From assembly GCF_019931145.1 (NCBI RefSeq), contig NZ_JAIOUV010000004.1, positions 124,001 through 188,000 on the forward strand: a stretch of DNA of 64,000 nt, read 5' to 3'. Positions within the stretch are counted from its first letter, which is position 1, and every line of letters begins with the position of its first letter. The position numbers were made by a program, and so were the translations under genes. Under the pieces are notes generated by a model, which saw only the letters and a list, made by a program, of their open reading frames with translations, did not search any database and was not told where the DNA came from. Shown one piece after another: positions 19,383-27,711 of this stretch. Source of the stretch: Marinicella meishanensis. Its GTDB lineage: Bacteria > Pseudomonadota > Gammaproteobacteria > Xanthomonadales > Marinicellaceae.

Positions 19383-19843
19383 TTCTTCACTCCAGCCGTG
19401 GTTGGTTTCAACCGTGCTTTCATAACATTACTCATTGCAAAACCATATTCAGTGACTTCATTGGCCACCACAATTTCATCGGCACTGACCGATTGTATGA
19501 TGCCTTTGATGTTGCGGGCACCAGCCACCGGTTGGGCCAGCTTGACCTGCACCTTTTCACCGATGTATTGGGCATATTGATCCCGTGTGAACAACACCCG
19601 GTCAATGCCCGGTGAGGACACTTCCAACACATAGGCACTTTTGATGGGGTCTTCCACTTCCAACAAGCCAGAAATTTCGTGGCTGCAGGTGGCACAATCA
19701 TCGACCCCCACCCCTTGCTCGTGATCAATGTACACGCGCAAGATGGCATTGTTCTTTTGTGGCAGGTATTCCAGCCCCCAAAAAACAAATCCCAGGTCTT
19801 CGATCACCGGTTGGATCAATTCTGTTAACTGTTGTTCTTTCAT
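19379..19843 (-). CDS. rimP: Ribosome maturation factor RimP
   Basis: 154 residues with the two-domain RimP fold. The N-terminal domain contains GLEYLPQKNNAILRVYID and VDDCATCSHEISGLL; YVLEVSSPGIDRVL marks the domain boundary, and a small SH3-like domain follows. It is required for 30S assembly. It is the first protein gene of the operon, about 150 nt after the initiator tRNA and its terminator, and overlaps nusA. Confidence 0.96.
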   Translation of the reverse strand: MKEQQLTELIQPVIEDLGFVFWGLEYLPQKNNAILRVYIDHEQGVGVDDCATCSHEISGLLEVEDPIKSAYVLEVSSPGIDRVLFTRDQYAQYIGEKVQVKLAQPVAGARNIKGIIQSVSADEIVVANEVTEYGFAMSNVMKARLKPTTAGVKK

Positions 19844-19935
19844 CCAGTTTACTGTGGTGTTGGTTACGTTGTGATGAACTCAGGGAGGTGAATTGCAGAC
19901 CGGATTGTCGCCTCACCAATCAATGAAATTCAGCA

Positions 19936-19960
19936 ACAAAAAAGGCTCCACTGGGAGCCT
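19936..19960 (-). terminator. Terminator/attenuator after initiator tRNA
   Basis: On the minus strand AGGCTCC-loop-GGAGCCT is followed by a T-run (19938-19943). It sits between the tRNA and rimP and probably reduces readthrough into the operon. Confidence 0.8.
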
Positions 19961-19994
19961 GACTGTTTGATCGTTCTACTGGCGATCATTCAAT

Positions 19995-20071
<77 letters not shown>

Positions 20072-20086
20072 TCATCAAGATGGCAT

Positions 20087-20114
20087 ATTCTACTATATAT
20101 TTTTGTTTTTGCAA
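20087..20114 (-). promoter_or_regulatory. Promoter of the initiator tRNA/rimP operon
   Basis: TTGCAA (20109-20114), a 16-nt AT-rich spacer and TAGAAT (20087-20092) on the minus strand, about 15 nt before the tRNA 5' end. The -10 is identical to that of rpsO. Confidence 0.7.
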
Positions 20115-20176
20115 CCGTTAAACTGTGGAAAGTTGCCATGGTTGTTGCCGCGGTCGCCAGACCTGGCTTGGGTGCC

Positions 20177-21442
20177 TTATTTTTCAGCCGCTGCAGGCCG
20201 GCTGGACTCGGTCTGGTTGGCCATTTGTGCCACCCGTCCGACGGTCAGGCCCTGCACGATGATACTGAACAACACCACCGCATAAGTGGCAGCGATCAAA
20301 GGATCGCGATGTGGACCGGGCGGTAAGGACAACACCAGCGCGACTGAGATACCGCCCCTGAGGCCACCCCAAGTGAGTATTTTCACCACGTGTGGTGGGT
20401 AGGTGTTTTTCATGCGCAACAAACTGATCGGCAAACCGACGCTGATGAAACGGGCGATGACCACCAACGGAATGATCAACAGGGCACTGTACAAATAGCT
20501 GGGCAAAAAGTGAATGATCAACACCTCCATGCCGATCAACAAGAACAACACCGCATTGAGCACCTCATCGACCAACTCCCAAAAGGTGTCCAAGCGCTCC
20601 CGGGTCTGCGCACTCATGGCCAGGCGCCGCCCCTGGTTACCGATCATCAAGCCTGCCACCACGATGGCGATGGGGCCGGACAAATGCCAATGCATGGCCA
20701 AGGCATAGCCACCGGTGACCATGGCCATGGTGATCAACACCTCAATCTGGTAACTGTCGATTGATTTCAGCATCCAATAACCGGCGTAACCCAACAACAA
20801 GCCAAACAAGGCACCACCCACCGCTTCTTGCAAAAACAACAAGCCAACGCCCGACACAGTGGCTTCAGACTGGCCCGTGGCGACGCCCAATACCGCGATG
20901 AACAACACCACCGCCACGCCGTCATTGAATAAGGATTCGCCGGTGATTTTGACTTCAATGGCTTTGGGGGCGCCGACTTTTTTCAGGATGCCCATCACGG
21001 CAATCGGATCGGTCGGCGAAATCAACACGCCAAACACCAAACAATAGATATAAGGAATGTCGATGCCAAACAACTGGAACACGTAATAGCTGACCACGCT
21101 GACAATCACCGAAGACATGATCACACCCAAAGTGGCCAGGGTGGCGATGGTGTCTTTCATGGCCGCCAAGCGGTTCAAGTTGACATGCAAGGCGCCGGCA
21201 AACAACAGAAAGCTGAGCATGCCCTTCATCACCGTGTCATCGAACTCCACCTGCGCCAGCATCGCTTCGGCCTGGTCCGAGTCAACCCAGCCCAATTGAT
21301 TCAACAACAACAAAAACAAGGACATCACCAAACCAATCAACATGATACCAATGCCATTGGGCAAGCCCACAAAGCGGTGGTTGAAGTAGGCGAACACAGC
21401 CGCCAGAGACAGCAGAATGGCAATCAGGTCATATAAGCTCAT
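20177..21442 (-). CDS. Na+/H+ antiporter, CPA1 (NhaP-like) family
   Basis: 421 residues with about 12 hydrophobic helices. It carries the CPA1 signature SLFNDGVAVVLFIAVLG near residue 168 and FGVLISPTDPIAVMGIL near 136, with the conserved Asp pair of the ion-binding site. It exchanges Na+ or K+ for H+ at the inner membrane. No C-terminal cytosolic regulatory domain of note is present. An AAGGA ribosome-binding site precedes the ATG. It is likely monocistronic; the next minus-strand element is the initiator tRNA promoter. Confidence 0.92.
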   Translation of the reverse strand: MSLYDLIAILLSLAAVFAYFNHRFVGLPNGIGIMLIGLVMSLFLLLLNQLGWVDSDQAEAMLAQVEFDDTVMKGMLSFLLFAGALHVNLNRLAAMKDTIATLATLGVIMSSVIVSVVSYYVFQLFGIDIPYIYCLVFGVLISPTDPIAVMGILKKVGAPKAIEVKITGESLFNDGVAVVLFIAVLGVATGQSEATVSGVGLLFLQEAVGGALFGLLLGYAGYWMLKSIDSYQIEVLITMAMVTGGYALAMHWHLSGPIAIVVAGLMIGNQGRRLAMSAQTRERLDTFWELVDEVLNAVLFLLIGMEVLIIHFLPSYLYSALLIIPLVVIARFISVGLPISLLRMKNTYPPHVVKILTWGGLRGGISVALVLSLPPGPHRDPLIAATYAVVLFSIIVQGLTVGRVAQMANQTESSRPAAAEK

Positions 21443-21526
21443 GGGTCCTTAGGGTACAGTGATTGGGAACCGCCATTGTAACTCAGGCCAGGGCCTGTTT
21501 TTTTATCGGCCCTCAAATTTCGGACA

Positions 21527-21560
21527 CAAAAAAAGGGTGACCCGAAAGCCACCCTTGGTT
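21527..21560 (-). terminator. Rho-independent terminator after the TonB-dependent receptor
   Basis: AAGGGTG/CACCCTT stem (21533-21539 with 21550-21556), followed by seven T on the minus strand, about 25 nt after the receptor stop. Confidence 0.8.
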
Positions 21561-21583
21561 TTAAGACATGATGTCTTGCTGGT

Positions 21584-24500
21584 TTACCAATCCAAACGGA
21601 AACCAACTTGTGCACGCCACTGTGAAGCAAAGCGGTTGGTGCTGAAGCGGGTTGGACCATTCCAATCCAATTCATACACACCGTCTTCCAGTGAGTTCAA
21701 ACGGTACACGTCATCGCCGTCGAAACCAGCGGTCAGGATTTGACCCCAGTCGCTGTCCAGCAAGTTACCCAAGTTCTTGACGTTGAAGAACAAGGTGGCG
21801 CGAACCGGACCCCATGCGGGCAGCTCTTGTGACACGTTCAAGTCCACGGTGTTGATGCGCGGGGCTTTGAAGGCGTTGCGAGGTGCCACACGGCCACGGT
21901 ACTGGGCCAATCCAGAAGAGCGCAAGAAGGCTTCGAACTCAGCTTGCTCGCTGGGATCAGACAGCACATACTCATCAGGCATGGGCACGTATACCAGATC
22001 GTTGTCACGAATGCCGTCACCATTCACGTCATTGCTGTAGGTGTATGAGAATGGCTCACCGTCTTGAGAGATCCACACCAGACCGATGGTGGTGTAGTTG
22101 TCACCAAAGAACATGTTTTGGTATGTGGTGGTGAACACAAACGCGTTTTCAACCTCATAGGCCGAGGTGGCAGCCATGGCTTGGTTGGGATTGAAGGCCG
22201 GGGTGTTGTTCCAGTTAGATATGGCTCGCGAAGAAGTACCGGCCGAGGCTTCGGTGGCATCGGTGAAGGTGTACGACGCTTTGGCATACCAGTGCTCGGT
22301 TTGCGGCAATTCCAAACTCACGGTGGCCCGTTTGGTGTCACCTTTGGAGGTGTTGGTCAGGTAGATCACGTCATTGAAGTCAGGGTTGGCATTGGCACGT
22401 CTGCCTGAAAAATTCAATGGATCTTCGTAATAAGACAAGCGACCATCAGGCAAGGTGCCTGTGGGGTCACCCAGATTCAGGTGTTGGTAATCAATGGCGT
22501 CTTGCGCTTTGATGTATTCCAATTCAACCGAACCGATCAAACCGTACCAAGGCAACTCGGCGTCCACGGCGATGTTGGATTTCAACACGGTGGGGATCAC
22601 GAAATCAGGATCCAACACGTCCACATTTTGTCTGGAAGAACCTTCCAAAATTGGTTGGTTGTTGGGATCCAAGGTGAACAGCATGCCGTCTTCGATGCCA
22701 TTGGAACTGTAGAAAGTCAAATCACCACCAGTGTTGGTGAATGAGTTAGACAGCCACACATTCGGGGTACCACCAGTGAACACACCGACACCACCACGCA
22801 ATTGCATGTAACGCTCGTCAGACATGTCGTAGTTGAAACCCAAACGGGGTTGGATGGTGCCTTCGCTGACGGTGCTGTTGTTGGCAAAGCCGTAAGCGTC
22901 AACAAAATCTTGATTCAAACGCGGCTTGCTGCCGGCATCTGGTTTGTCAAAGCGCAAACCGTATTGCAAGGTCAAGCGGTCATTAACCGTCCAGTTGTCT
23001 TGAATGAACAAACCCAGGTTTTCCCAAGACCAATTGGCTTCAGGGCGAGGCACGTTGGTACCGCGGTTGTACTCATAACGAGAGTGAATGCCATTGGCAA
23101 AATCTTCGATGCTGTCAAACTCGTACAAACCCAAAGCTTGGGAGATGAACAGATTGCGGATGTCTTGCTCGCGCCAGTCCACACCAAAAGTCAGGTTGTG
23201 GTCACCCAAGAAGTAGTTACCTTCCAGGTAGATGTTGTCGGTCACCACGTTCAACTCATTGGCGTGACGGAACTCTTCGGTACCGAACCACACCGACTGA
23301 CCCCCACCCACTTGCACTTCAACTGAAGGCAGCAATGAATTCAAATCAGGGATTTTGTCAAATTCTGAATTGGAAATGCGCAACTCGGTCGAGAAGTTGG
23401 CCGTCCAGTCAGAATACAAGTTCAAGTTGTATGATTTATTCTCCCAATTATTGGTATACCAATGAGAACTCAACGAAATTTCACCACCACCATAGTTAGG
23501 AAAAATGGGTTGGGCATCTTCGTTGTTTTGGTACTTGAAAGAAGCCCGGTGGTAATCGTTGATGTTCCAATCCAATTTAACCACGATCGACTCTTCTTCG
23601 GTGACCAGGTCAGACGGGGCATTGAAACCACCGACGTCAACACCGTAGACATTAGCCGCGATGTCAGCAACTTGTTGGGCCAAAGCGGTGTCAACACCCG
23701 AGGTGTTGTTCAAACGGGTTTGCTCTTCTTTTTCATATGACACGAAGAAAAACAAACGGTCTTTGATGATCGGGCCACCAGCGCTCAAAGAATACACTTC
23801 ACGGGTGAAATCCGCATCATCACGTTGCAAGTCATCATTGGAGTAATAAAACGCCACCCGACCAGAAAATTCATTGGTACCTGATTTGGTGATCGCGTTG
23901 ATGTTGGCGCCGGTGAAGTTAGACAGGGTCACGTCGTATGGTGACAACTGCACGTTCAATTCTTGGATGGTGTCCAGTGAGAAGGGTTGAGAGATGCCTG
24001 GAGTTCCAGCAGCTTCTAAACCAAATGGGTCGCCAATGCCCACACCATCAATCGAGATGTTGTTGAAGCGGCTGTTCACACCAGAAACCGAGATGCCATC
24101 ACCAAAACTACGGATGTTGACTCGAGAATCCAAACGCACGTAATCTTGGATGTTGCGATCAACGGTAGGTAAGTTGGTGATCTGCTCTTGAGAAACGCTG
24201 GTGCCGGCACCCATGTTGTCTGGGTTAAAGGTGGCTGATTGAGGCGCCACTCCGACCGCAGTCACGTTACCCAAGTCAACGGCATCGGCCACCAGAATGG
24301 CGTCGATGGTGCGGTCTTCACCCAGTTTGATGAAGATGTTGCCTTCTTCAGAATCTGAGTAACCACTGGCGCGCACTTCGATGTTGTATGGGCCGCCAAC
24401 GCGCAATCCGCGCGCAGAATAACGGCCTGATTCATTGGTGGTCAATGTTTTGACTTGACCAGTCGGCTCGTGCGTCACGATTACGGTGGCGCCAGACAAC

Positions 24501-24631
24501 ACACTGCCTTCTGAGTCAACAATGGTACCGTTGATCGATGACGCTGTTTCCTGAGCCAATGACACACCCCATGGCAGCACGGCGAGTAACAACACCGCGA
24601 CCATCCACTTCACTTGTTTCATATTTCTCAT
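21584..24631 (-). CDS. Oar-like TonB-dependent receptor with carboxypeptidase-regulatory domain
   Basis: 1015 residues. A signal peptide (MVAVLLLAVLPWGVSLAQE within the first 30 residues) is followed by a CarboxypepD_reg beta-sandwich (about 32-110; GTIVDSEGSVLSGATVIVTH), a plug domain (about 120-230) and a 22-strand-type barrel ending in VGFRLDW with a terminal aromatic. The layout is that of Oar-like receptors, which in several groups are linked to large substrates or protein secretion. No TonB box is apparent. The ATG at 24631 is chosen; an in-frame ATG three codons later is equally possible. It is divergent from the PhoD-like gene, 186 bp away. Confidence 0.92.
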   Translation of the reverse strand: MRNMKQVKWMVAVLLLAVLPWGVSLAQETASSINGTIVDSEGSVLSGATVIVTHEPTGQVKTLTTNESGRYSARGLRVGGPYNIEVRASGYSDSEEGNIFIKLGEDRTIDAILVADAVDLGNVTAVGVAPQSATFNPDNMGAGTSVSQEQITNLPTVDRNIQDYVRLDSRVNIRSFGDGISVSGVNSRFNNISIDGVGIGDPFGLEAAGTPGISQPFSLDTIQELNVQLSPYDVTLSNFTGANINAITKSGTNEFSGRVAFYYSNDDLQRDDADFTREVYSLSAGGPIIKDRLFFFVSYEKEEQTRLNNTSGVDTALAQQVADIAANVYGVDVGGFNAPSDLVTEEESIVVKLDWNINDYHRASFKYQNNEDAQPIFPNYGGGEISLSSHWYTNNWENKSYNLNLYSDWTANFSTELRISNSEFDKIPDLNSLLPSVEVQVGGGQSVWFGTEEFRHANELNVVTDNIYLEGNYFLGDHNLTFGVDWREQDIRNLFISQALGLYEFDSIEDFANGIHSRYEYNRGTNVPRPEANWSWENLGLFIQDNWTVNDRLTLQYGLRFDKPDAGSKPRLNQDFVDAYGFANNSTVSEGTIQPRLGFNYDMSDERYMQLRGGVGVFTGGTPNVWLSNSFTNTGGDLTFYSSNGIEDGMLFTLDPNNQPILEGSSRQNVDVLDPDFVIPTVLKSNIAVDAELPWYGLIGSVELEYIKAQDAIDYQHLNLGDPTGTLPDGRLSYYEDPLNFSGRRANANPDFNDVIYLTNTSKGDTKRATVSLELPQTEHWYAKASYTFTDATEASAGTSSRAISNWNNTPAFNPNQAMAATSAYEVENAFVFTTTYQNMFFGDNYTTIGLVWISQDGEPFSYTYSNDVNGDGIRDNDLVYVPMPDEYVLSDPSEQAEFEAFLRSSGLAQYRGRVAPRNAFKAPRINTVDLNVSQELPAWGPVRATLFFNVKNLGNLLDSDWGQILTAGFDGDDVYRLNSLEDGVYELDWNGPTRFSTNRFASQWRAQVGFRLDW

Positions 24632-24781
24632 TGCAAAAACCTATTTAAATAAACATAATGACTTGCATAGACGCAGACACACCATTAAAACGAACGTTTG
24701 ATGTAAATAACGCGCAATTTAAGTCTCTCTGAAAAAATCCACTTCGTATTTTCTCACATGAAGGCGCATGGTAAAAGTGTT

Positions 24782-24811
24782 TTGTGAAGATTCCGTTAAA
24801 ATGTGTAATAT
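24782..24811 (+). promoter_or_regulatory. Promoter of the PhoD-like gene (leaderless type)
   Basis: TTGTGA (24782-24787), an 18-nt spacer and TAATAT (24806-24811). The ATG begins six bases after the -10, so the transcript should start at the initiation codon. Confidence 0.55.
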
Positions 24812-24817
24812 ATCGAC

Positions 24818-26161
24818 ATGAAGAATTGGCTGTTTTTTGGCTTACTGATCCTCCCTCAATTCACCCTGGCCAAGTCCATTGTGGCCGGCCCCATGCTGGG
24901 CCATGTGTCTCTCAGGGGCGCCAATGTTTGGGTCCAGTCTGAGCACCCAGGCACCGTGTCCATCACGTATTGGCCAGCGGATCAGCCCCGCGCCAAACAA
25001 AGCCTGAGCGCCCAAGTCAATGCCGCCATGGGCAACACCCACACCTTTCACTTGACCCGCCTGGAACCCGACACCACTTACCAATACCGCTTGACCGTGA
25101 ATGGCAAAAAAGTGCGCCGCCAGCAGCCCTATCAATTCACCACCCAAACCCTGTGGCAATGGCGCTTTGATCCACCTGATTTTTCGGTGTTGGCCGGCTC
25201 TTGTAATTTCGTCAATGAAACCGTGTATGACCGCCCCGGCACCCCCTATGGCAGCGGGCATGAAGCGATGTTTGGCCAGATGGCCACTGAGGATGCCGAA
25301 GTGATGTTGTGGATCGGTGACAATTGGTATTACCATGAAGTCGATTACGACAATGCCAACAGCTTGTTGTACCGGGTGATGTATGACCGCAAGCAACCAT
25401 TCCTGCAACCGCTGTATCACAAATTCGCCAATTACGCGACTTGGGATGACCATGATTTCGGACCCAACAATTCTGGTCGTGAATTCATCTTCAAAGACCA
25501 GGCCTTGGAAATCTTCAAAAATTATTGGGCCAATCCCAGTTATGGCATGCCGGAAGAAAAAGGTGTGTTCACCCGGGTCAGTCACAACGACATCGATTTC
25601 TTTTTATTGGACAACCGCTACCACAAATCCCATGAAAACATGATCGATGGTCCGGATAAAATCTATTACGGCCAAGCCCAATTGGACTGGCTGAAAAACA
25701 GCCTGCTTGCCTCCTATGCGCCGTTTAAAATCATCGTGGGTGGTGGCCAAATGTTGAATGATCACCACGCCTTTGAAGGCTGGGACAAATACCGCCACGA
25801 ACGCGATCCTTTCCTGGCTTGGTTGGATGAGCAAAAAATCCCCGGGGTGATGTTTTTATCTGGCGACAAGCACCACAGTGAGATGTTGCGGGCCGATCGA
25901 CCCGGCGCTTACCCCTTATATGAAATGACCTGTTCACCGCTGACCGCCGGCACCCACTCATCTAAGTCCGGTGGTGATTTGGACAACCCCCGCCTGGTGC
26001 CGGGTTCTTTGGTCAACCACCACAACTACTGCAAGTTCACCTTCACCGGCCCCCGCACCGATCGCAGCCTCAGGATCGACATCATGGGCGCCAACGGTGA
26101 ACAATACTGGAGCAAGCAAATCAAAAGCAGTGTGTTGAGCTATGCACAAGTGTCCGATTGA
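24818..26161 (+). CDS. PhoD-like alkaline phosphatase family protein
   Basis: 447 residues. A signal peptide (LFFGLLILPQFTLAKS) precedes a PhoD_N Fn3-like domain (GPMLGHVSLRGANVWVQSE, about 22-110) and the metallophosphatase domain: AGSCNFVNE, MLWIGDNWYYHEVDYDN, ATWDDHDFGPNNSG, and FLSGDKHHSEM near residue 350. These supply the metal ligands of PhoD-type Ca/Fe phosphodiesterases. The substrate is probably a phosphate ester or diester outside the cytoplasm. Start set by a promoter six bases upstream. A sensor kinase gene follows after 18 bp and is probably cotranscribed. Confidence 0.9.
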   Translation: MKNWLFFGLLILPQFTLAKSIVAGPMLGHVSLRGANVWVQSEHPGTVSITYWPADQPRAKQSLSAQVNAAMGNTHTFHLTRLEPDTTYQYRLTVNGKKVRRQQPYQFTTQTLWQWRFDPPDFSVLAGSCNFVNETVYDRPGTPYGSGHEAMFGQMATEDAEVMLWIGDNWYYHEVDYDNANSLLYRVMYDRKQPFLQPLYHKFANYATWDDHDFGPNNSGREFIFKDQALEIFKNYWANPSYGMPEEKGVFTRVSHNDIDFFLLDNRYHKSHENMIDGPDKIYYGQAQLDWLKNSLLASYAPFKIIVGGGQMLNDHHAFEGWDKYRHERDPFLAWLDEQKIPGVMFLSGDKHHSEMLRADRPGAYPLYEMTCSPLTAGTHSSKSGGDLDNPRLVPGSLVNHHNYCKFTFTGPRTDRSLRIDIMGANGEQYWSKQIKSSVLSYAQVSD

Positions 26162-26179
26162 TGCACTGATACCTGACCC

Positions 26180-27706
26180 ATGATCCGCAATGACGACCAG
26201 GAAAAACTGCTGCAGCTGGAGCAAAAGAACCTCCGCTACCTGAACCTGTTCCGCTTGTTTGCCAGCTTGTTTTTCTTCATGCTGTTGAACAATGCCTGGA
26301 TGGCCAATTTTTACCCGGCCACCGATTTCCATAATTGGACCGAAGCCTTTGTCAACGCCTACCTGGTGTTGTCCCTGGTGTTGATGTTGATCACTTACCT
26401 CAGTCGCCAAGCCTGGGTCATTCAAGTCAGCAAACTGGTTTTATTCCTTGATTTGTTTGTGTTGATTTATCTGGCTTATGCCACCTATGGCTTTTCCCAG
26501 GGCCTGGCGGTGATTCCGGTACTGGCCATTGGTTCGGCAGCCATTTTGTTCCGCAACGCCTGGTCGATCATGCTGGCCCCAACCACCGCGGTGATCCTGT
26601 TGTGGTGGATGCCAGTGATGATGGACTTCAGCCAAATGGAATCGGTGACCAATTCCAGCCGCTTGTTGCATGCTTTGGGCTACTATGTCATCGCCTTGCT
26701 GGGTATCCGCCAATCGATCTCCTACACCAGCACCCTACAACTGTACAAAAACCAGCGCCAAACCATCAGTGGCCTGGAGCACATGAATCAGGTGATCATT
26801 GAAAAATTGACCAATGGAGTGGTAATTTACCAACAAGATCAAGTGATTTTGCATGCCAACCAAGCGGCCAAAGACCTGCTGGGCCTGGAGGACATCATTT
26901 TTTTCCCCGATGAAATCACCGAACACTTGGCCAGCAACAAAGACGGTGCGGTGTATCATGCGCCCAATGGCAAAGACCTGTACCTGCGCAAGGCTTCGGT
27001 CACCAATGAGAAAAATTTTGGGGTGTTGTTCATCGAAGACTCCAGCTTTTTGAAGAAAGCTGCGCAACAATTGAATCTGGCCTCTCTGGGTAAAATGTCC
27101 AGCTCCATTGCGCATGAAATCCGCAACCCATTGGCGGCCATCAACACCGCTGCTGAATTGTTGACTGAATCGCCCGATTTGAAAGACCAGGACAAGCAAA
27201 TTTGTGAAATCATCGTCAACCAAACCCAACGGGCCAACAACATCATCGAGGACATCCTGGACATGTCCAAGCGCAAAACCGCCGAACCGGAAACCATCTA
27301 CATTGCCGACTACCTGGATTTGGCCAAATTGCAATTGATGGACCACGGCATGGCCGAGCCACATCAGGTGCAAATCATTGCCTCACGCGGCATCGCGGTG
27401 GATTTCGATCCCGATCACTTCAAACAGGTGGTATGGAACCTGGCATCCAATGCCATCAAGCACGGTAACGACAACCAAATGCAAATGATCCTGCGCGACG
27501 GCACCTTGGAATTCCGCAACAACGGCGAACCCTTTGACGACAAAAAACGCGAAAACCTGTTCGAACCCTTCTTCACCACCCACAACCGCGGCACCGGCCT
27601 GGGCCTGCACATCTGCCGCCAACTGTGCCATGACAACCACGCCGAGCTGAACTATTTATATGTCAACGGCCAACATGTGTTCCGCATCGAATTTGATTTG
27701 ATGTGA
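26180..27706 (+). CDS. PilS-like sensor histidine kinase, orphan
   Basis: 508 residues. Six hydrophobic helices lie in residues 15-180, a PAS-like region at about 200-285 (LTNGVVIYQQDQVILHANQA), HisKA with His312 (SSIAHEIRNPLAAINTAA), and HATPase with the N box (NLASNAIKHGN) and G2 box (RGTGLGLHICRQL). This is the plan of PilS, but no pilR or other regulator follows. The G1 box reads RNNGEPFDD rather than the usual DxGxG. It starts 18 bp after the phosphatase gene and ends 5 bp from a convergent gene. It may signal to a distant regulator; function is inferred. Confidence 0.85.
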   Translation: MIRNDDQEKLLQLEQKNLRYLNLFRLFASLFFFMLLNNAWMANFYPATDFHNWTEAFVNAYLVLSLVLMLITYLSRQAWVIQVSKLVLFLDLFVLIYLAYATYGFSQGLAVIPVLAIGSAAILFRNAWSIMLAPTTAVILLWWMPVMMDFSQMESVTNSSRLLHALGYYVIALLGIRQSISYTSTLQLYKNQRQTISGLEHMNQVIIEKLTNGVVIYQQDQVILHANQAAKDLLGLEDIIFFPDEITEHLASNKDGAVYHAPNGKDLYLRKASVTNEKNFGVLFIEDSSFLKKAAQQLNLASLGKMSSSIAHEIRNPLAAINTAAELLTESPDLKDQDKQICEIIVNQTQRANNIIEDILDMSKRKTAEPETIYIADYLDLAKLQLMDHGMAEPHQVQIIASRGIAVDFDPDHFKQVVWNLASNAIKHGNDNQMQMILRDGTLEFRNNGEPFDDKKRENLFEPFFTTHNRGTGLGLHICRQLCHDNHAELNYLYVNGQHVFRIEFDLM

Positions 27707-27711
27707 CGTGA

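Noticed and set aside
21485-21505. CAGGCC/GGCCTG hairpin followed by T-run on the plus strand
   Set aside because: It looks like a terminator, but no plus-strand gene ends there; only a 2-nt loop separates the arms.
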